From Cladocopium goreaui (Eukaryota > Sar > Dinophyceae > Suessiales > Symbiodiniaceae), in the NCBI GenBank assembly GCA_947184155.2, contig CAMXCT020000434.1, forward strand, positions 165,633 to 229,632: a DNA stretch of 64,000 nt, written 5' to 3'. The notes beneath the pieces were generated by a model that saw only the letters and a list, made by a program, of their open reading frames with translations, made no database searches and was not told the DNA's origin. The translations under genes were made by a program, and so were the position numbers. Shown here piece by piece: positions 42,685-56,640 of the stretch. Within the stretch, counting starts at the first letter, position 1, and each line of letters opens with the position of its first letter.

Positions 42685-45600
42685 CGCAGTTCCGGCGCGG
42701 AGCACAGGTCCTCCAGCTTTCCAAGGATCTCCGGGAGCCAGATCTCACTGCTGGAGAATGCAACACCCTCCCACCTTGGTGGATGGTGCAACCAGTTGTT
42801 AAATAAATGGGCATAGTTATAAGATGTTATAAGATGTTATAATATGTTATAAGATGATATAACATGTTATAAGATGTTACAAGTTACAGGTTATAAGTAT
42901 TTATAAGTTATAATGGGATTTGGTTGGCCTGAGTCGACTCTTTTACAACCTCTCAGGCTCCTTGTGCCAAAGCTCCCGAATTTGGATGCACGTCGGATTC
43001 ACTGAACTTCAGCACGCGCCCCAGCTATCTTTGTCTACGGATGAACCCAAGCTCAAGTTGTTTTTGAAACGTTGTGACTCGTTGTGACTTCATATAACAA
43101 AATGACATGTGGCCACAGTGCATCTTAAATGATGTAGATCAAACCTGAGAGAACCAACGAATAGATTGAATAGCCGGGGCGCCCACAAACGTCCAACCCG
43201 CAACCACACCAAGGCCCCGCGCCAGAAAGCTTTGACATAATCCTCCCCGCTGCAGTGTGGCAGCCTCGGACTTCAAATCATCAAAAACACCTCGTTTTTA
43301 TTGTCCATCTACATCAAACTATCCAAGTTCTCCAATTCTGTGTCCATATATCCGTATATATATATATGTGTATGTATATATATATAAATATGTGTAATCT
43401 AATCTAATCTAATCTAATCTAACTAACCTAACCTAACCTAATCTAATCTGATCTAATCTAATCCAATCCATCCATCCATCTGTCTATCTATCTATCTATC
43501 TATCTATCCATCTTTCTATCTATCTATCTTTCTATCATTTTCTATCTATATCTATATCTATCTATATATATATATCAATTACATTCACTTACAGTGTTTG
43601 TATATATACTATAGAACTACTACAGTATCTCCAGGTTTACCAACTCCATCTACCGCCCGGCAGCGCTTTTTCGGGCGCATGGCCACGGCATTGGAGCCCG
43701 GTGGTATCCACACGCCCGTGTGGCGGCTCAACGCAGCATCCAGGTGGAGGAAATTATCCTTGGCGCCGAGGATGGGAAATCGGGAAATCTCTGTGGAAAA
43801 CTTGGAAAATTAAGAGTTCACCCATATGAAAAGTTAGAAAACTTGGGGTTTACCGCGGTTTACCCATGAAATTGGGGATTTACATGGATTTACTATGTTT
43901 ATCTTGGTTTATCGATGTTTTAAATACTAGTTGTGTTCCCCAGACGTCCCAATGATCCCAATATGTCTTCGTTCCCTGGGCTTGATGGTACAGTTGCCCA
44001 GTCTTGGTTCATCACATGCCCACTTTGCTTACACCCACTGTCGCGCCAACGGTAATTTGACATGGCAACAAGACATCATCACGTTCAATGGACAAATTTG
44101 TCCAATGAGGGACGTTTCCAGAGTTGGTTTTGTTGACCAGCTTGTAAGCAAGTTGCTCACTATGGATAATGGGTTCAAATTGGACGGTTTCACATTAAGA
44201 ACTATATATAGATATATATATATATATATGCGTGTATATATATATAATATCTATATAGGCTCAAGGCTGGGGGTTCCCCGGAGCTTTCAGGAACCCTCAG
44301 TTTTGAGCCTAGAGATGGGGGGTGGGGGGGTGTAATAACGTCATGTGGAGCGCGTTGCATTGAGAGTTGTGGAAACCTTGAGGATGTTGCTTCGTTGAAG
44401 ATGTTGTTACGTTGCAAGTATCGTTGTTGTTTACAGAAGGGGGGTGGGGGGGGGCGGGGGGGTGTAATAACGTCATGTGGAGCGCGTTGGATTCAGAGTT
44501 GTGGAAACCTTGAGGATGTTGCTTCGTTGACGATGTTGTTACGTTGTAAGTATCGTTGTTGCTCTCGCTCCAAGCAACTGCTTCAAAAAGCCTTTGTGGA
44601 CGTGAAGATGAAAAAGGTGTGATGTTCATTTAGTCCATGGTTCTCCAGTGATTTATGACATTTTCTAGTTATCAACAAAACGACCAAAAATGCATGAAAC
44701 CGCAATTCCAATGGTTAGAATGTTGCACACATTTTTTGCCATCCATGGAAGATGTAAATTTATCATTTTTCTGCGCGGACAAACGTCAAGTTTATCCGCG
44801 CCGACATTGAAACTTTGGCTGATCGAACACTTTCAGAGAAAAGCATAAAACACTGTAAAACACAGTGTAAAATCAACATTTTCCATATCCATACAAATAA
44901 AATGCAATTGGCTTCCGGGGAACCCCCAGCCTTCGCCCTATATACATATACATGTATGAGGTTATATGAGATTAGTCCCAAGTCATGGGGGCACCCCCAG
45001 TTCTCATCCAGTCGTCATGGATGACCATGACTTAGTATTGAGACGGTCTTGGGGACACCCCATTTCTGTCGCAGTCACAATGAGGCGTAGCAGCTGCGTA
45101 GACCAGTGGAAACTGAAACCCATTAAGGCCTCGGGCTAGCAGCTCGCTTCGAGTCAGAAGCCGTTCATGATTATCATATTACTATCTTTGTACCATGATT
45201 TAATGGTTCTACATGGTTTTTCTATGTTTATCATGATTTAATATTAACCGATTACTAATCTGCGTATGGTTGCTTATGCTTACTATGTCATGATGTATTA
45301 TCATTGATGATGATATTACTTGTCTATAAGTATTCAGAAGATTATACTGGTTTACTATGTTTATCATGTTTTACTATGTTTATCGTGAAGGACTGGCTAT
45401 GATTAATTTAGTGACGGCCAGCACTTGCGCTATGCCCCAAGGTCTTTCGGGATTATTGTTGGAACCCTTATTTTTGTTGACCCTTACAGTACTTTGTGGC
45501 TTTCAAGTATTTGAGAATCTAATGACTAGATGGCTCTGGGTTTGCGAACTCAGAGACGTCGTTAATGACCCTCTGCGGTGAATCTGCTGTCCCCAAAACT

Positions 45601-47065
45601 GGTTTTCGTTACATAAACTTTCAAAAAAAAAAACATAGAAACTCCCTAAGATTGCTAAATTAACCCGAAAGAAACCCTTTAAAGAAACCTTACATGAACC
45701 CTAAAGAAGCACTCAATAAACCCTATATGAAAGTGTATATAGTGAAGTACCTTTGGGGCGTAGCGCACGTGCTGCGTTGTTTTTTAGTTGGTACAGGCTT
45801 TTTCAATAAACAATGATTATCATGAATACTGATTGAATAAGATTGATCAAGCGGTCCTTCATGACAATCATTGTTTTCACAGTAAAAAATACTGTACCTA
45901 CTAATATATGAACATCATTGTTTATCGAAACGACATGTAATATGCTTTGATTATCTTTTAATTTATAAGTAAACTTCTTTGGGTGATAGTAGCTGTGCAA
46001 TGGAGATAAGTTTCTGATAGTCTAGAAGCCGCGGATGTCTGTACATAAGGGTTACAGCAACTGAAGTCCATGAGTTTGGTCCCTCAAAACATTGGTTTTA
46101 AAGTTCAATTGGTGATAGTTGCTGCTACAATTTTAATGCAACCTAAAAATACTCGGAATAGATGAACAATGATGAACATAGGCGGTGCAATCCTCCTCAG
46201 AAAAGTAATCAATACAGTCAATACATATCAAAATTGTACTTGAAACTGCCAACCCCACGGCTACCTTTTGCATCAAAAAGTCAGTTCCCTTGAAAGTCAT
46301 CTACTGTGGGGAAAATTCCTATTGGGGGCTTCAACATGCTTCAACCAGGGTGGCCTGGCAGCCTTCCGAAACCCAGCCATTGCTGCCAGGACTCCCTTCC
46401 GTCTTCAAACTCCATGGTCAGCAGGTTCATCTCTCGATCAATTTCCAGCCACACTTTGCCAACCACCTGGGGTCTGAGTTTTCTATCCTATTGAACTTGG
46501 ATGAACGTGGTATTTTTGGGCCAACCAGAGGTTTTTTCCTCAATCATCTCAATCTCACCAATCAACCAAAGATATCGACGGCCTCCCGACACCAATTTTC
46601 ACCTTCCTTCACCCGGACATTTCTGATGATAGAGAACTGGAACTTGAAATCATTTTGCGGTGGTTACCCATATCTAAGCCCTCATTTCCAGTGACATCCG
46701 TACTTGTCCATCAACCAAAATAACCAAGCATTCTCATTTCTCATGGCTTATCGGTTTATCCCCCTAAAAATATCTAGAAACAAAAGCCCGAGAAGAGGCG
46801 TTCTCAACACCAACCCGACCCTAATCCCATAAGAATATCCAAACACCATACCTGTATTGATCCCTGGTCATCCAAGCACCTTCTCGTTCTCGAGGATGGG
46901 AATTTTCAGCAGCGGCAGTTTCCGCGCGCTGCGCATCTCGCTCTGGAAGACATCCACCGACCCCAGGCGCTCGGTCCGCCGCAGCAGGGGTTCCTCCGAG
47001 GCGTTCCCCCAGGAAGCATCCTTCAGCGGGTTGCCAGGGATCTCCTCCAGCACACCTCCGTGGAA
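42685..47065 (-). CDS. Exon-like segments of an unidentified minus-strand gene, cluster 3
   Basis: Approximate segments: 42690-42765 (S-S-S-E-I-W-L-P-E-I-L-G-K-L-E-D-L), 43640-43770 (F-L-H-L-D-A-A-L-S-R-H-T-G-V-W-I-P-P), 46880-47060 (E-I-P-G-N-P-L-K-D-A-S-W-G-N-A). They lie in line with clusters 2 and 4 on the same strand. 44600-46870 between them holds no exon that I can support. Family unknown. Confidence 0.4.
43340..43600. repeat. AT, TCTAA and TATC microsatellite cluster
   Basis: An (AT)n run, then variable pentamers AATCTAATCTAACCTAACC, then tetramers TCTATCTATC. The TAACC words resemble telomere-like sequence only by chance; the period is five, not seven. Confidence 0.8.
44312..44560. 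repeat. Two direct repeats of about 120 bp
   Basis: GGTGTAATAACGTCATGTGG, then AGCGCGTTG, then AGAGTTGTGGAAACCTTGAG and GATGTTGCTTCGTTGA occur at 44328-44434 and again at 44461-44560, separated by a G-rich tract. Confidence 0.8.
44600..46870. other. Non-coding, intron-like DNA
   Basis: No exon, RNA gene or TIR element recognised. Much of it is AT-rich with short repeated words such as TTTATCATG. Confidence 0.4.
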
Positions 47066-47099
47066 GCTGGGAAATCCACCAGGTAGTTCGATGATTCCA

Positions 47100-49740
47100 C
47101 CATTTCACCAACATGAGTCAGGTATAAAGGAAAAACGATGGCTATGGATAGTTTCCCTGGCTTGTTGGAGTGACCCTACTTCACACCGGGAATTTGCCTT
47201 GTGACAGGTGGAATGGGTTCAATCAGAAGGAGAAGGTAAAAAGAAAGAAGGAGAAAAAGAAGAAGAAAGTTTTGAGGAGTTCAATCTCTTCATGGTGGTT
47301 GTCAGCTTGTTGGTGGGCGTAATATTCGTAATGACCTTGGTTTTTCCAATGGATGTGGGAGGGGTGAGCCGTTGGAGTAAGTCGTGTTCCCGTTTTGCCA
47401 ACGCAAGGAGAGGATGGCCGAAGTCACCCTGTTGAAGTTCTGCTGCTCCAGAAAGCACAAGTTCGAGTGAAGATCCACTAGGAGTTCAGCGTGCCCGGAT
47501 CAGAGCCGATCCATCATGTTTTGCGAATGAGTATAACACTTTTGACCAGGTGCAGCTCTCTTCTCAAGTCCTGACTACAAGGTATGGGTCAGTTTATCAT
47601 GGTGCCCCAAGCTGCGGCTATCTCACTTCACCCCAAACTGGAACGGCATGTGAATCTCGCTGGTGTCATCTTTGCCGATATGTTTGCATGAAAGCCCGAA
47701 GCAGCCACCACCTGGAGTAATTATTCATTTGAATGGCTGGGGCACTCCTGCACACACCGATACCAGATGCCCTTTTCCAAGAAACTCAAGGGAATTTCAA
47801 ATGTGTGCTCAGTGCCGGCCAAATTTGACATAGCGGCTTGAGTCTCAGAAGTTGTAGAAGCTTGCGGTCCCTACAAAAGGGGAGTGCAGACACGCACAAA
47901 TCAAGAAGTGTAACACTCCCATATTCATGTTGCATTTTCCAATTCTGCGGTTGCCGTAGCCGCCTTTTACAATCAAGTCCAAGCGGAAAATCAGCAGCTT
48001 GCCGTGCAGCCATAGGCGGTATCTGGGAAACAGGTGAAGTATCTGTTCTTATCAGTGTGACAACTGGGCAGGTGGTGCAGTCGATCCAAGGCCATAGCCT
48101 CTTTAAGTTCAACCCCAAACAAAAAGTCAATTGAATCCATCATCCCATTTTTTGGGGGAAACCGTCCCAGGGCAACAGCACCAGACTCCCACCTTGGAAG
48201 CCTAGACACTACTGGCAGGTGCAAAGCCCATCGTCAGAATGGCCCGGGGCTGCTGCGGACGAAGCCCCAGTTTCCTGCTGGGGTTGTCAGGCCGCTGGTT
48301 GAGCCACCCCAAAAATATGACATCCCAAATGGTTGAAAATCAAGATTGGAACCAGCAACCAGCTGAAATCTAGTTATCAGCCCATGTTTCTCGATTCCCA
48401 CTACTTCCACTCCTTGGTCCCCAAACGAGTATGGGTCAAGGTGACCCCAAAGTCTGGAGACATAGGTTATTAGCGTTATTAACCTCTGGATCCTCAGGCA
48501 TAGAACCTTTGGAACCCTTGGCCCAGTCACTGCCCATCAATCAGCAGCCAGCGCGTGGCATTGAGCAGCTGAGCCGAAATCGAACGCTCCCGGGCTTTCC
48601 TTGGGAGGTGACGCAAGATGGGATCCCCATGGCTGTGGCCAGAATGGAGCGTACGCTGGTTGCCCAGGAGGTTGAAAACAAAAACCAGCGCACGGTGGAG
48701 CCAGAAATGCGGAGCCAAGGTGCGGATCGGGATACAGCGGATTCGACACATATTGCCCATACCTTGGCCGCGGTGATCCAGAAATCGGAACTAGGGACTT
48801 TGGACCAGCATCACTTGCCAAGCTGGATTGGACCAGCAGGAATTGATAGGAATTGTCTACCTCGCAACCAAATGCACCAAATGCCTTCTGGGGAATTAGC
48901 CCAGGTGGGGACTTACCACTGTGTTCGATGGAATGGAATGCCACATTTCAGAATCAATGAAATTTGGCCAGAAATTTCGTACAGCCTATCCCCAAATCCA
49001 CCTTTTTTAGTCATCATATTCCGGCCCAAATCAATCACAAAGATCTTCGTGCCCAGATACAAGGTCTCTAGTCGCGACCAAAAGCCTGTTGGGGCACCGC
49101 TGAGACCGTGAGGAGCACTACGGTTGCAGGGTTCCCAGCCAAAATGGATGCCTTTGGATGCAAAATCGACTTCACAGATATACAGTCTTGAGTCTCTTGA
49201 GAGACATCTGGTTCGCATACAAAGCTAATCTCTCTGGTTGAGTTCCTGTGCAAACCCGGATGAACAACAGGGCTGTTATCATGAACTGCTTAGTTGGCCC
49301 GCCTGTCGCATAATTCAAAGTCATTATCACTTAAGAAGTCTTAAGAATTAAGATGTCGAGTTTCAACGAAATTTCGAACACGCAGAATCGCATTTGTTGT
49401 GTCCGAAGCTCTTTGCGTTTAGCCCAGCTGAGTCGCTAAACTTCAAAAGTTCGGCAGTACCAAACGGTAGATGTACACATACGTGTCTATAAGAAAGTTT
49501 GCCCGGTTTTTTGGGTCATCAACCCATTTCAAAAATCCAAGAATCCAATATTTGAATCCCCATTGTTGATCCCTAATTACTAAAAAAAAACATATTTTCC
49601 CACTGATCATCCCATTGCAACCATCGTGTTTAGCATACCATACCCTTCAAGTCCATAATGTCCATACTCTATCATCATTTTCCCATATTTTCGCCTTTTT
49701 TGCACATCAAAATTGCTATTTTGAGGCTGTTCCCACACTC
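47100..49740. other. Non-coding or undetermined
   Basis: Two long opposing frames at 48431-49111 (plus) and 48537-48944 (minus) overlap each other. Neither shows a domain, and codon choice does not favour one. A minus-strand exon in the 48.5-48.9 kb region cannot be excluded. Confidence 0.35.
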
Positions 49741-49744
49741 TTGA

Positions 49745-52700
49745 CACGCACCCATGGCTGGACAGCGCCCTCCCATCGGTGGCGGCCAGGTAGGCCAGGG
49801 CGCCGGCGCTGTGTCGCAAGACCCGCATGGCGACGCCTTCGGGCAGAGAGCTGCCCACGCACTTCAGGTCCTGGAAAAGCACCGGGAAATCCACTGTCAA
49901 AAAATCCATTTTCACCATCCAAAAAAAAAAACATGTTCCGGTCCAAAATTGGAAACTTTGACCATCAAAAATAGGTGTTGCCATGAAACATTAGGTATTT
50001 ACCATGGAAAATTGATAGTTTATCATACACAATTTGGATTCAGTTGGCATCCAACAAGCAACAGTAGGTGGTTAAGAACTCAGAAGTGGGGTATGTTGTA
50101 AGCATGGTTATACCAACACCCCAACTGGGAAGACCACTGAGGATCGGAGTAGACCTTCCAACGGTGTCAGGTCCCGTCCTTAAACGTGGACAAGCCCATG
50201 TGTTTTCGGATGGCTAACAGGCCTGACACCGCGAGACCGCTTTTCATAGGGGGGAAATAGGCAAACTAGAAGTAACTAAAGGCATCTAAGGACTAAGGAG
50301 GTAGAATATAGTAGAATGACCTATTTCCCCCCTGTACAGCAGCTACACCTACAAGTTGGAGCAACCCTGGAACTCTTCACTGTGAAAAAAGTGCAACTCT
50401 TCGACATCGCAGGTCATAACATGTCACTAACATGTCACAACTGCCATCAAGATCATCAAGCACTGCCAAGCACTGCCAAGCACTGCCAAGCACCAGCATC
50501 CACGAAGAATTGGATGGCACCATAGACATTGTAGTTGCCTTGGTCGGAGCTTCGGTCGGACTGGCGATCAACTCGATCAGGATCCAAGAGATTTCTCATC
50601 CATGGAGATTTCAACATGTCAGGCGTTCCTCCAACAGGAATTAATCAGCCTATCCCTGTACTTTACCAGTTGATGCTTACTTCCCATGGTCCATACCCCC
50701 ATGGAATAATCTCGATGTTTTATGCATTCATAGAACAAGAAGCAGTTATAATCACATCAAACTCCTATTTGTCATGGTTAAATGCCTGTCCAATGAAGAA
50801 TCATCAGCCAGTTTGCATTTTGATATATTTTAACATGATAATCCCATATAATCCCATGAGAATTCCCAGGGTTTCACCGTTGCACCCCCTCCCTTCCTCC
50901 AGCTGGCAGTAGTCGTGATAGACGATGGTCTCCACACAGCAGGCGATGTGCCGAAGCACCGACATGGTCTCGCCGACCACGCTGAAGAAGTCGTGCTGCG
51001 CATCAATGACCGCAGCCTAGCAAAGGGCCCATCGAATCAACGGAAAATTTAGGAAATGGAAAAACCATTGGCAAAAAAAACATTCGAAACCATATGGTTT
51101 TACCGTTCTACCGTGCAAAGTAATGTAAACGAAGTATGTAAACGTGATATTGCTGATGCAACCAAACTATCCCAAATTCATATCTGACATATCTGATACA
51201 TGACCACCAACACATCAGGGCATAGTAGGTATCTACTGATAGTAGGTAGCCCAATCTATGGGTGGATCCACTGGATAGCTTCGATCAGGTCGCAGAGATG
51301 TTTTGCTCCACCAAAACGCTCAGGCCAAAGGGCAGCTTGGCATCCATGTGAAGTTTCACCTTGGCCGAACAGTGAAGTTTCACAGGGCTGTACCTCTTCC
51401 ACCGAAATCTGGGACTTAGGACTTTAGGACTGTTCTAACCGTAAAATAGGTATCCATTCACACACGCTCTACAACAAGTCAGTAGGGCAAGAACCATAAA
51501 ACATCCCCCTCGAAGCACATTGGAAATTGCTAGAGTCCAACAAGTCCATCCCACTGCAATTCTCAGACTTGCAAATTTTGCCGTTAAGAAAGGCCCCTTC
51601 CATACAGTTGCAAGATATTTAATCAGCGTCCATGCTGACAAGTTCACAATGTTGTTGAAGCTGCTGCCATCACGCCTGCAGTGCAGGAAGGAGGGGACTC
51701 CACACTTCTTGGGACAAACCCTGCAACTTGCCCTCAAAACCAGGCCTGATTTGGACTAGAATCGTTGCTCCATTTCTCCATTTCATCACATTTTAGATCA
51801 AAGATTGTTGATTACTTAATGATGAAATGGATCTAAAATGGAGACATTTCTCCATTTCATCACATTTTATCCAACAAGACATTTTATCCATTTCGCCTAG
51901 TCATATTGGTCACAAACTGGATATTTGAATTCTATCCCAGTGGCTGGTGATTCAGTTTCTTCATCGCCCGAACATCTCGCCACGGTGCTTGAAGAGTCTT
52001 CGGGGATCCAAGTGGAATCCAAACTGGCGCTTGGAAAAGTCCTTGGCCCAGCGGTGATGGTGGCCAACCCATGGTCACGGTGCGTGTCTGACAATGGGAT
52101 CCCATTACGACTCAGTCAGTTTTCGATGGAAAAAATGAATGATGAACTTCATTGGATGTGGGGGTACCTTATTTTCAGACAAACTCACGTTTTTTATGGC
52201 GTTTTATGGGATAAAAAAAATCTGAAACACCAGCTATTTTGCTGTGAACTACAGGGTTCTGCTCGGGTTTTCATCCATACCTGGGTCTTCTCTGCGAAAC
52301 AAACCACCGAGCTGTGTTCTATTGAGCTAGGTTCGGAGCAGGTTTGCAGTTCAATAGTTCAATGATATATGAATGAGCTAAATGTTGGTAGTTGGTTTCT
52401 GTCCAAAAAAGTGAAGGTGCCTCCTAAATAAACATGATCTGGAGAACTGGAAACGATGCACTACCCCAGGCTACCCGTGTCGAGTGTTGAGGTCTGTGAA
52501 AATGTGGACAAACCCACATTGAATCCGCAACGAGTACAGCAAGTCATCAGATTGCAAGCATCCGTGGAAGTCAGGTCAACTTCACCCCATGGTTTGTCAA
52601 TTTCCTGGAGCGCGGCACTAGAGGCCCCCGAAGGTTAGTTGGTTTCCACTGGAAGATTCGAATTTCAGGGTTTGGGCAGTCAGACAGTCAGACCCTATTT

Positions 52701-53060
52701 TTTTTGGAACAAAGACTGTTTTTCCCTCTTTTCTGATTTGTTTCATTTTGTTTCATTTGAAACTGGGGTTGGTGTGTTTTTTTCCCCGGTGCATCCCGGT
52801 GCCAAAAGTGCAGAAACCGCGGACCATCGGAAGTGAAGAAACCGTGAAAGTGCTTGGAATAAAAACGCTGAAAGCAGTTCCCAGGTTTCTGGAAAGGATT
52901 TACCGCCCAAAAATGTCCCTGAACCCATGATTTTTTTCCCAATGTTCACCCATTTTCCACTGAAATGGCCCGGCTGCCGCGACACTTCGGCCAAGGAACC
53001 CAGAAGACCTCGGTGGCCACCACCGTGCCGAAGTTCACTGCCAAGGCCTCACTGGTCAAG
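49745..53060 (-). CDS. Exon-like segments of an unidentified minus-strand gene, cluster 4
   Basis: Approximate segments: 49750-49890 (S-L-P-E-G-V-A-M-R-V-L-R-H-S-A-G-A-L-A), 50895-51015 (A-V-I-D-A-Q-H-D-F-F-S-V-V-G-E-T-M), 51255-51345 (F-G-G-A-K-H-L-C-D-L-I-E-A-I-Q-W-I), and 52965-53055 (A-L-A-V-N-F-G-T-V-V-A-T-E-V-F-W-V-P). Helical, moderately hydrophobic pieces, each 25-45 residues, typical of a highly fragmented gene. The family is not recognised. Confidence 0.42.
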
Positions 53061-53779
53061 TTACATGGGATTCATGGAGATTCATGGAGGTTAATGGGGA
53101 CCAATGGAGATTGATGAAGGTTAATTAATGGGGAACCTAATGGGGATTAAATAATGGGGTATATGGGTGAGTCAGGATGAACGGTGTCTGGCCATACCAT
53201 CATGAATGGAATTGCCAAATTTTCATGGATTGGTGTGACTTGTGGAATCATCTAACATTGGCAATTTACCACCGTTTTGACCATGACACATATGACCGTT
53301 AAGAATCTTGGATACCTGGCAAAAAATCAATGTCAGCTGAATATCTCAATGTTTGGTCCAATACTTGGTTTCCGTTACGCTTCAAGGTTCGCCCTACTGA
53401 AAAATGAGACATAAGCAGCACGCACGAAGGTGGCATGTTCATCCCTTTTCAGGTGCATCGATCGGTTTCAGGGTTCTCTGTTTATACCACACAAACCGGC
53501 GGGTAAAATGTGTGATGGATAGATCCCAAATGGAACATGAATTCAACTCCCCTAGGGATGTATCAAAAATGGTGCAGGATCAGCGGATCAAAATACAACT
53601 AGTAAAAAGTGAGGTGGTCAAACATACATGCCAAAACCAATCGAATGATGACCAGCCGGAGCCAACTACCACTCCCAAAACAAATCGGGATTCGTGCTGC
53701 TTTGTTCTTTAAGCACAGCGGATGCGAAAAGTAGATGGCCATTTTGGCCGATGATTGAAAAGTTTGAATGCCTGTCTGA

Positions 53780-56590
53780 CTAGTCATTAGTCAGGTTCCG
53801 CCAGCCAATCTTCCGTGGAGCAGCTGGGTCCAAGGGACGTGATGGAGGCTCGAAACGACTGAGTGCATCAGCCAAATCATTGAGGTGTCCAGGGATGTGG
53901 ATGGCGATTTCAGCATACACGTGCCAGCGTCCGCTCAGTGCCTTGGTGGCATTTAACCGGACCACAATTGGAGGGCAAATGCGATGCAATGCAGCTAGTG
54001 AGGATGAACTGCGCGAGCAATTGCCATACAGCAATGTGTCATTGCATGTCTGTGCCGACCCAGCGCCGGCAGTGTATCTCACTCAAGTGGCCATCAACCA
54101 GCAGTGGGCTGACATGAAGTTCCCGAATCGTTCGTTGAAAAAGATAGTCAAACCCACTGTGGTTGCTGCATTTGAGGCGAGCAAGCAGACTCATCGGAAC
54201 AATGCTGCGCAGCGTCAAGAGGCGGCCCTGCCGTCTATGTCTTAGACACTATATACCACACGTTGCTCAAAGAGGATAAGCGGTATTTCGCCACGACCAG
54301 ACTGCTACAGTGAGCCGAACTATCACTTCCACTGCACAACCTTCACTTAACATCATTTTGTTGCTGTCCCGCAAGTTTCACCTTTTCAATTGATTTGTTG
54401 CTCGTTAGTTTCACTCTTGTTTCACTTTGTAATTGCTTCCTGATACAGTACAGTCTCCTCATATTACGTGTTCTGGGGTCAGTCTTCTTGGCACATACCT
54501 GGCCCTAAAGTAGCTGGGATTGCACCGAAACTGTAGATTTTGTGTGCTTTGGCTTCTGGCAGTGAAATCCTCAGCTGAAACCAGACGCATGATCCATCAG
54601 GGAAGAAAGCTACACCTCCCAAACCTGCATAGTCCATATTGCCCATAGCATCTGCTGTGGCCTGATCAGGCAAAGTCTGCGGTTGTACCATGGAGATGCA
54701 AAATGGGGAAAAGGACAAGATGGCCTGCCACGCTACTATAGCATCGACAGCATCTTGATTCAGCAATCGGTGGGGGGGTGATGGATCAGAAATGCCAAGC
54801 CATACCTCCCTGGACTTCACAGGAAGGTCTCTGCTTTGGTGACAACATTGGTGTTGGCCACACGTCGCAAACGGATGCCCGCAATCAAACTGTGATGCCG
54901 GGCTGACATAGGTGATGCGAGTACCAAATCATTCGAAAATCCATCAACAAGTTCAGCGAAAGTGACATGATCAACCCCCACCATTATGAGTGGACTGTTC
55001 CTCAATGCTCTGTATAGAGGAGACCAAACATGATGCCCAAAGCGGGGCTGACTGCTTGTCGAGCCATGCAAACAGATCGTCCACGTACTGCCAAAGTGCA
55101 TGTTTGTGGCGGTCAAGGATGGCATGCGAGGTGCGAATCATCAGGCCGGCCACTCGGCCCTACGCCCAACCACTCACCCTGGCGCCGAAATTCAAAGTGA
55201 TGTATTGGTAAAGGTCATCGCCCACATAAAAACAGAATAGGCCACGATCATCTGGATGTACCAAGTGCGCCGGTGCGCTTTTTGAGACGTCCAATGTCAA
55301 CTGGATGATCTGTTCACGAGCCGTTGATGATGGTGCACAGCGCAGCAAGTCACTGATGCGTGGGAGCAACATGCGAGTGGGCAAAACTGTGTTGGTCACA
55401 TTGGAGACAGAGCTATCAGCAACCAAGCGAGGGGAGCCGCTCTCAGCAATCACTAAGCCTAATTTGCCCACTGCCACTCTAGCGTATCTCGACTTGAGCT
55501 CCTCCACAATCTGTGGAACCAGGGAAACAAATCCAGCTGCAACTTCTTCGGCCACCAATGACTGAAGCGCTCATCCAAGCTGAATTGCGTTCCACCAAGG
55601 GAATGACATCTGGCAAAATCGCAGTGTTGGGTAGCCATGCTGGGGACGGTGACAGCTGAGAATGCAAGTTTGACTCCATGCGCCAGGGCATCCAGAAAGT
55701 CAAGGCCTAGATCATTCCAACATGATGCGAGCAATTTCCACAGCCTGAGTCTGAATGGTTGACCTGATGCAACATGCATCACATCTGGTGCACGGTCAGC
55801 AACTCCCAGGATCTCAAGCATGTCTGAAGCATAGGGCTGGATCTCACCAGGTGCCCCTGAAGATGAGCCACAATCTTCAAGCACTCTCTTCAATCACACA
55901 GGCGTTGAAACCACTTCTTGCGAATAGCAATCAATGGTGAGATGCCTGGGGCCTAGAGGCCTAGAGAGGCAGTGTGCAAGGCTGTGCTTGGCAAACCACC
56001 CCCATCTTCAATTCTGGAGGCTACACGTGGCCATGGGAATGTAGCTGGCAACCGATCTCTCCACTCACTCAGCTTGCAAGCCATGCCCTTATGTGTAGTG
56101 TATGGAGCAATCACCGCAGCCGGCACCGGATAGCCGCAATAGATTCGTGAGCGCTGGGTCCTTGATGCCAGGCTTGTTGGAGACAAAACACCACGTCTTG
56201 GCCCAATTTGTGCCAAACTCGCAAACTTGGCGTGTGCTGCAAATGGGGTGGCAATATGGACCCATGTAAACACAAGCTCATCCAGCCATGTCATACTGGT
56301 CAGGGTTTTCCATAAGCCTCGCTCTGTCGTGCACAATCGAAGATTCCTGCACTGCAAGTTGTTGGGCGATTGTGTTCCCAGGCACGCCATCAAGATGTTG
56401 TGGGGTCTGGACTGGTGGTGGTCCGGGTCTGCGAAGTGTGGCCCGGCTATGCTTACAGCAGCATGGAGCTGCTAAAGCTGCGCCAATGAGGCCACTTTCT
56501 CCCAGGCAAAGCAAGTGGTGAAACGTGTCGTCATTCAGAATGTCATTTCCGTGAATAATGTCAACAGGCTGTGCCAGAATATGCCTCAAA
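53780..56590 (-). pseudogene. Decayed MTase-RT-RNase H retroelement
   Basis: Minus-strand pieces in changing frames, in this order: MT-like (56589-56278: G-L-I-G-A-A-L-A-A-P-C-C-C, then P-P-P-V-Q-T-P-Q-H-L-D-G and M-E-N-P); the MT C-terminus about 56240-56100 (C-E-F-G-T-N-W-A-K-T-W); RT (55558-54990: L-V-A-D-S-S-V-S-N-V, L-T-L-D-V-S-K, F-G-A-R-V-S-G-W, Y-V-D-D-L); RNase H start (54820-54530: A-D-A-M-G…A-G-L-G-G-V-A) and end (54040-53815: L-A-D-A-L-S-R-F). Stops and shifts are frequent. About 420 unrelated bases (roughly 54065-54480) separate the RNase H halves. Its terminal repeats were not found. Confidence 0.65.
54066..54245 (+). other. Plus-strand ORF fragment inside the decayed retroelement
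   Basis: A plus-strand frame with natural composition (I-N-Q-Q-W-A-D-M-K-F-P-N-R-S-L-K-K-I-V-K) ends with TAG near 54243. It lies in the segment that splits RNase H, so it may be part of a later insertion. No family recognised. Confidence 0.3.
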
Positions 56591-56640
56591 AAAACCTTTC
56601 GTAGGGCTCAACCTCCAGAGTTGTCGTGACGGGAGCACCA

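Noticed and set aside
43395-43460. Telomere-like CCTAA repeats
   Set aside because: The period is five bases with many variants; the expected dinoflagellate TTTAGGG heptamer is absent.
48431-49111. 226-residue plus-strand ORF
   Set aside because: Overlaps an opposite-strand ORF of similar quality and has no recognisable motif.
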